A stretch of DNA of 38,540 nt, from positions 1 to 38,540 of the forward strand of contig DHZF01000008.1 of the NCBI GenBank assembly GCA_002414505.1, in the 5' to 3' direction. Numbering within the stretch: position 1 is the stretch's first letter; the number at the start of each line of letters is the position of its first letter. Below, in pieces: positions 35,049 through 38,540 of the stretch. The DNA is from Hyphomonas sp. UBA5111. GTDB taxonomy: Bacteria > Pseudomonadota > Alphaproteobacteria > Caulobacterales > Hyphomonadaceae. Below the pieces are notes generated by a model, which saw nothing but the letters and a program-made list of their open reading frames with translations, made no database searches and was not told the origin of the DNA. The translations under genes and the position numbers were made by a program.

Positions 35049-36459
35049 GCTTGTTCTGACGGCGCTGGCGGGCAGACGGTTCGCGGATACGGGACAGGGG
35101 CCGGACCTGGCTTTCGAGATGCTCGATGATCAGGCCGGCAATATCCTTGCCGCTGGCGGATTCGATGCCTTCGAGTCCGGGGGACGAGTTGACCTCCAGA
35201 ACCTTCGGGCCTTTCTCTGTCTGCAACAGGTCAACGCCCGCCACGCGCAGGCCGAGCACCTTGGCCGCTTCGCGGGCCGTATCCCGCTCCAGCCGGGACA
35301 GCTTGATTGTGGAGGCCGTGCCGCCGCGATGGAGGTTTGAGCGGAACTCACCCTTCTGAGCCTGGCGTTTCATCGCGCCGACCACCTTGTTGCCAATGAC
35401 GAAGGCCCGCACGTCCGTCCCAGCCGCCTCCTCCACGAATTCCTGAACAAGGAAGTTCGCATCAAGGCCGCGGAACGCGTCGGTCAGGCTCTCGGCGGCC
35501 TTGCGAGTCTCGGCCAGGACCACGCCCTTGCCTTGTGTGGACGACAGGAGTTTCACAACGACCGGCGCGCCACCGGCGAGCGAGATCAGGTCCTTGGTGT
35601 CTTTCGGGCTGTGCGCGAAGGCCGTGACCGGCATGTCGATCTTGGCGCGCGCGAGCAATTGGTGCGCCATCAGCTTGTCCCGGGAGTGGCCGATCGCGCT
35701 GGCACTGTTCAGGCAGAAGGCGCCGGTATTGGTGAATTGTCTGAGCACGGCGAGCCCGTAACCGGTAATGCCTGCCCCGATGCGCGGGATGACGGCATCA
35801 TAGCGTGGCAAGGCCTTGCCATCATAATGGACTTGCGGATGGGTCGTGCCGATCTGCATGTAGCAGCGCGCCGTATCGATCGCCTCGATCACATGACCGC
35901 GCTCCTGCGCCGCTTCGATCAGGCGCCGACTGGAATAATTCCGCGGCTCGCGGGTCAGCAGGGCAATGCGCAGGGGGCGCTTGACCGGGCGTTTCTTCGG
36001 CAATCCGGCATAGGCGGCAAAGTCGAGCTTCGGCTGCAGGAAGGAGGCGTTTGCATTGACGATCATGTCCGGCTGGATCGCGCCCCGGCCGAACAGCATG
36101 CGATAGGTCATGCTTTCGCGGTTTGTCAGGGTCAGCTGGATCGGCCAGCGCCGTCCTCCGATTTCCACATCGGTCTGGATGACATAGCGCAGTTCGGTTT
36201 CGCCATTGGAACTCGTCACATCGCGCCGGTCGACGACGGGAGCGGAACAGGTGATTTCGAGGCCCGGATCACTTGGGTCCGGTTGAATCAGGAAGCGCAC
36301 CTGCGGTGCGTCGGCGGGCCCAAACGGCTCGATGACGCTGGCATGAAGCGCAGAGGTCCGCGCGCCCGTGTCGATCTTCGCCTTGATCGCAGGCAGACCG
36401 AGATCTGGCAACGAAAGCCACTCTTCCCAGCCGAGTTGGAATGATTCTGACTGCGTCAT
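35035..36459 (-). CDS. RimB-like protease fused to RimK-like glutamate ligase
   Basis: A 474-residue protein from the ATG at 36459, which has GGAAGG eight bases upstream; the open frame continues 20 codons further. Residues about 10-150 match RimB/retropepsin-like proteins: [20 protein letters not shown], then the aspartic-type DTGA at 30-33 ([12 protein letters not shown]) and [15 protein letters not shown]. Residues about 162-455 are an ATP-grasp RimK-like ligase: [49 protein letters not shown] and the final [17 protein letters not shown]. RimK adds glutamates to ribosomal protein S6; RimB is thought to remove or process them. Whether S6 is the target here is inference. Confidence 0.93.
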   Translation of the reverse strand: MTQSESFQLGWEEWLSLPDLGLPAIKAKIDTGARTSALHASVIEPFGPADAPQVRFLIQPDPSDPGLEITCSAPVVDRRDVTSSNGETELRYVIQTDVEIGGRRWPIQLTLTNRESMTYRMLFGRGAIQPDMIVNANASFLQPKLDFAAYAGLPKKRPVKRPLRIALLTREPRNYSSRRLIEAAQERGHVIEAIDTARCYMQIGTTHPQVHYDGKALPRYDAVIPRIGAGITGYGLAVLRQFTNTGAFCLNSASAIGHSRDKLMAHQLLARAKIDMPVTAFAHSPKDTKDLISLAGGAPVVVKLLSSTQGKGVVLAETRKAAESLTDAFRGLDANFLVQEFVEEAAGTDVRAFVIGNKVVGAMKRQAQKGEFRSNLHRGGTASTIKLSRLERDTAREAAKVLGLRVAGVDLLQTEKGPKVLEVNSSPGLEGIESASGKDIAGLIIEHLESQVRPLSRIREPSARQRRQNKLSEN

Positions 36460-36540
36460 CTTGAAAGCCTTCCTGCCAGTTCGCGCCCGATAAAGGTGAA
36501 CCGGCAGGTATTCAATCATTTATGCGCAGGGCACTGCCGA

Positions 36541-38535
36541 TCAGCCCTCGACCAGCCACGCTTTCTCGACGATTCCGACCACATCCCCCATGATTTCGGT
36601 GATCTTGAAATCCTTGGGCGTGTAGACACGGGCAATGCCCATCTGGCGCAGGGCGCGGGCATCCTCCGGCGGAATGATGCCGCCGATGACGACGGGCACG
36701 TCTCCGAGGCCGACCGCGCGCAACTCGGCAATCGTCTCGCGCACAAGGTCCAGGTGACTGCCGGAGAGGATGGACAGGCCGACGACATGTGCCTGGGCTT
36801 CCTTGGCCTGCACGGCGATCTCGGACGGCGTGAAACGAATGCCTTCATAGACAACATTCATGCCGACCTCGCGGCCCCGCGCAGCAATCTGTTCGGCGCC
36901 ATTGGAATGGCCGTCGAGACCCGGCTTGCCGAGCACATAGGTCAGCTGGCGGCCAAGCGCTTCGGAAACGCGCTCAACTTCCTTTCGGACAGCGACCGCG
37001 TCCTCCTCGCCCTCGGTCTTGATAACCATGGCGACGCCCGTCGGTGCACGGAATTCGCCGAACACTTCCCGCATCGCGGTGCCCCATTCACCTGTCGTAA
37101 CGCCGGCCTTTGCGCAGGCAATCGAGGGCTCCATGATGTTGGTCCCGTCCTGGGCGGCTTGCTTCAGCGCGGCGAGCGCTTCGTCCACGGCGCTTGCGTC
37201 ACGCTTGCTGCGCCATTCTTTCAGATCACGGACCTGAGCAGATTCTTCTGCCGGGTCGACAGTCTGGATGGATCCGTCGCCACCCGCCAGCGGGCTTTCC
37301 TCGGTCTCGGTGTAGCGGTTGACGCCGACCACAGTCAGGTCGCCGCTCTCGATCGCCTTGATACGTTCGATGTGCGCGCCGACGAGGCTTTCCTTCATAT
37401 AGTCGATGGATTGGGTGGCGCCGCCGCGCGCATCCAGGTCGGCCAGCGTGTCACGGGCCAACGCCTTCAGCTCCTCGGTCTTGGATTCGATGACATGGCT
37501 ACCGTCGAAGATGTCTTCGTATTCCAGGAGGTCTGTTTCATAGGCGAGGATCTGCTGCAGGCGCAGCGACCATTGCTGGTCCCAGGGGCGTGGCAGGCCC
37601 AGCGCCTCGTTCCAGGCCGGCAGTTGCAGCGCGCGGCAGCGGGCTTTCTTCGACAGGGTGACGGCCATCGCCTCGATCAGGATGCGGTAGACATTGTTTT
37701 CCGGTTGCGGCTCGGTCAGGCCCAGCGAGTTCACTTGAACGCCATAGCGGAACAGCAAGGCCTTCGGGCTGGTCACGCCATAGCGCTCGCGGCCAATTTC
37801 TTCCCAAAGTTCCACAAAGGCACGCATCTTACAAAGTTCTGTTACGAAACGAACTCCGGCGTTTACAAAGAAGGAAATGCGTCCGAAGACGGTTTCAAAG
37901 TCTGATTTCGGAACTTGCCCGCCGGCTTTGACTGTATCCAGCACCGAGATTGCCGTGGCCAGGGCATAGGCGAGTTCCTGTTCCGGTGTCGCGCCAGCTT
38001 CCTGCAAATGGTAGGAGCAGACATTCATCGGATTCCATTTCGGGACCTCGGTATAGCACCAACTCACCATGTCCGAGATCAGGCGCAGGCTGGGTTCCGG
38101 CGGGAACACATAAGTACCGCGCGAGAGATACTCCTTCACGATGTCATTCTGGGTGGTGCCGCGCAGCTTCTTGCGATCATCGCCGCGCTCATCCGCCAGC
38201 GCCACATACAGGGCCAGCATCCAGGCGGCTGGCGCGTTGATCGTCATCGAGGTGTTCATCTCTTCCAGCGGAAGCTGGTCGAACAGGAGGCGCATGTCGC
38301 CGAGATGCTTGACCGGTACACCCACCTTGCCAACTTCGCCCTTGGACAGGATGTGGTCGGCATCATAGGCGGTCTGGGTCGGCAGATCGAAGGCGATGGA
38401 GAGGCCGGTCTGGCCCTTGGCGAGGTTACCGCGATAGAGTTCGTTGGATTTGGTTGCCGTCGAATGCCCGGCATAGGTCCGGAAGATCCACGGGCGGTCC
38501 GGTGCGTGCTGGTATGTTTTATCCATGTCTGCCAC
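36541..38535 (-). CDS. ecm: Ethylmalonyl-CoA mutase (MeaA-type, B12-dependent)
   Basis: A 664-residue coenzyme-B12 mutase. The N-terminal catalytic barrel opens with RPWIFRTYAGHSTATKSNEL, and AKGQTGLSIAFDLPTQTAYD lines the active site. The C-terminal B12 domain has the base-off motif DGHSNG at 541-546 (axial His543) and GLSILSGSHLDLV. MeaA-type proteins convert (2R)-ethylmalonyl-CoA to methylsuccinyl-CoA in the ethylmalonyl-CoA pathway for acetyl-CoA assimilation. Methylmalonyl-CoA mutase is the main alternative, but the pattern fits MeaA better. The start is a GTG at 38535, or an ATG at 38526; since the window ends five bases beyond, a start further upstream cannot be excluded. Confidence 0.9.
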   Translation of the reverse strand: MADMDKTYQHAPDRPWIFRTYAGHSTATKSNELYRGNLAKGQTGLSIAFDLPTQTAYDADHILSKGEVGKVGVPVKHLGDMRLLFDQLPLEEMNTSMTINAPAAWMLALYVALADERGDDRKKLRGTTQNDIVKEYLSRGTYVFPPEPSLRLISDMVSWCYTEVPKWNPMNVCSYHLQEAGATPEQELAYALATAISVLDTVKAGGQVPKSDFETVFGRISFFVNAGVRFVTELCKMRAFVELWEEIGRERYGVTSPKALLFRYGVQVNSLGLTEPQPENNVYRILIEAMAVTLSKKARCRALQLPAWNEALGLPRPWDQQWSLRLQQILAYETDLLEYEDIFDGSHVIESKTEELKALARDTLADLDARGGATQSIDYMKESLVGAHIERIKAIESGDLTVVGVNRYTETEESPLAGGDGSIQTVDPAEESAQVRDLKEWRSKRDASAVDEALAALKQAAQDGTNIMEPSIACAKAGVTTGEWGTAMREVFGEFRAPTGVAMVIKTEGEEDAVAVRKEVERVSEALGRQLTYVLGKPGLDGHSNGAEQIAARGREVGMNVVYEGIRFTPSEIAVQAKEAQAHVVGLSILSGSHLDLVRETIAELRAVGLGDVPVVIGGIIPPEDARALRQMGIARVYTPKDFKITEIMGDVVGIVEKAWLVEG

Positions 38536-38540
38536 GGAAT

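Noticed and set aside
36496..37905. 469-codon plus-strand frame over the ethylmalonyl-CoA mutase gene
   Set aside because: The minus strand encodes a full B12 mutase with DGHSNG. The plus frame is a composition shadow.

Overview
The window is ordinary-looking, densely packed chromosome from a GC-rich alphaproteobacterium. I infer a Caulobacterales/Hyphomonadaceae-type marine or aquatic lineage. The grounds are the trpF-trpB-trpA-accD-folC and mutM/ubiE/ubiB/coaBC neighbourhoods, a divergent mutS/maeB pair, a lipoprotein of the CC0125/CC1285 family (named from Caulobacter), an ethylmalonyl-CoA mutase of the MeaA type, and a LexA-like GTTC-N7-GTTC site. I see no insertion sequence, integrase, phage gene, CRISPR array or rRNA gene. 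The one RNA gene is tRNA-Ser(GGA), with an encoded CCA end.

Layout. 1-4580 (minus strand): the 5' part of a zinc alcohol dehydrogenase cut by the left edge, a PhoA-type alkaline phosphatase lipoprotein, an EamA-type exporter and the tRNA-modifying enzyme GluQRS. 4709-7400: an unknown membrane-anchored protein, MsrA, tRNA-Ser and a secreted DUF11-like protein. 7439-14898 (plus strand): an expanded trp-acc-fol cluster. trpF, trpB, trpA, accD and folC are all present, but a SnoaL-like gene lies between trpF and trpB, and four further genes (a SatD-like protein, its membrane partner, a VOC protein and cutA) lie between trpB and trpA. 14901-19725: coaBC, ubiB and ubiE on the minus strand, a 59-residue membrane protein wedged in on the plus strand, and mutM divergent from ubiE. 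19722-22345 (minus): an XRE regulator, a small lipoprotein, gshB and a double-BON lipoprotein. 22544-26252: rsfS-rlmH, a 37-residue membrane protein on the minus strand, and a two-gene unit of a membrane-anchored TAXI-type binding protein and a FAD monooxygenase. 26222-38535: mutS, maeB, an aldehyde dehydrogenase, a CC0125/CC1285-type lipoprotein, a Bcr/CflA-type exporter, a RimB-RimK fusion and the ethylmalonyl-CoA mutase gene.

How the genes work together. The trp genes supply the last steps of tryptophan synthesis, and accD and folC feed fatty acid and folate synthesis. UbiE and UbiB act in ubiquinone synthesis and CoaBC in coenzyme A synthesis. Ethylmalonyl-CoA mutase and the malic enzyme MaeB fit growth on acetyl-CoA-yielding carbon. 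MutS and MutM are DNA-repair genes, and GshB and MsrA belong to redox defence.

The best candidate for an undescribed system is the SatD-like/membrane-protein pair at 9897-11043. It has its own AT-rich leader with two inverted repeats of identical geometry, and it sits inside the trp cluster. Other points worth a second look are loss of zinc-ligand cysteines in both AccD and GluQRS, a RimB-RimK fusion, a possible CTG start for rsfS, and two very small membrane proteins.
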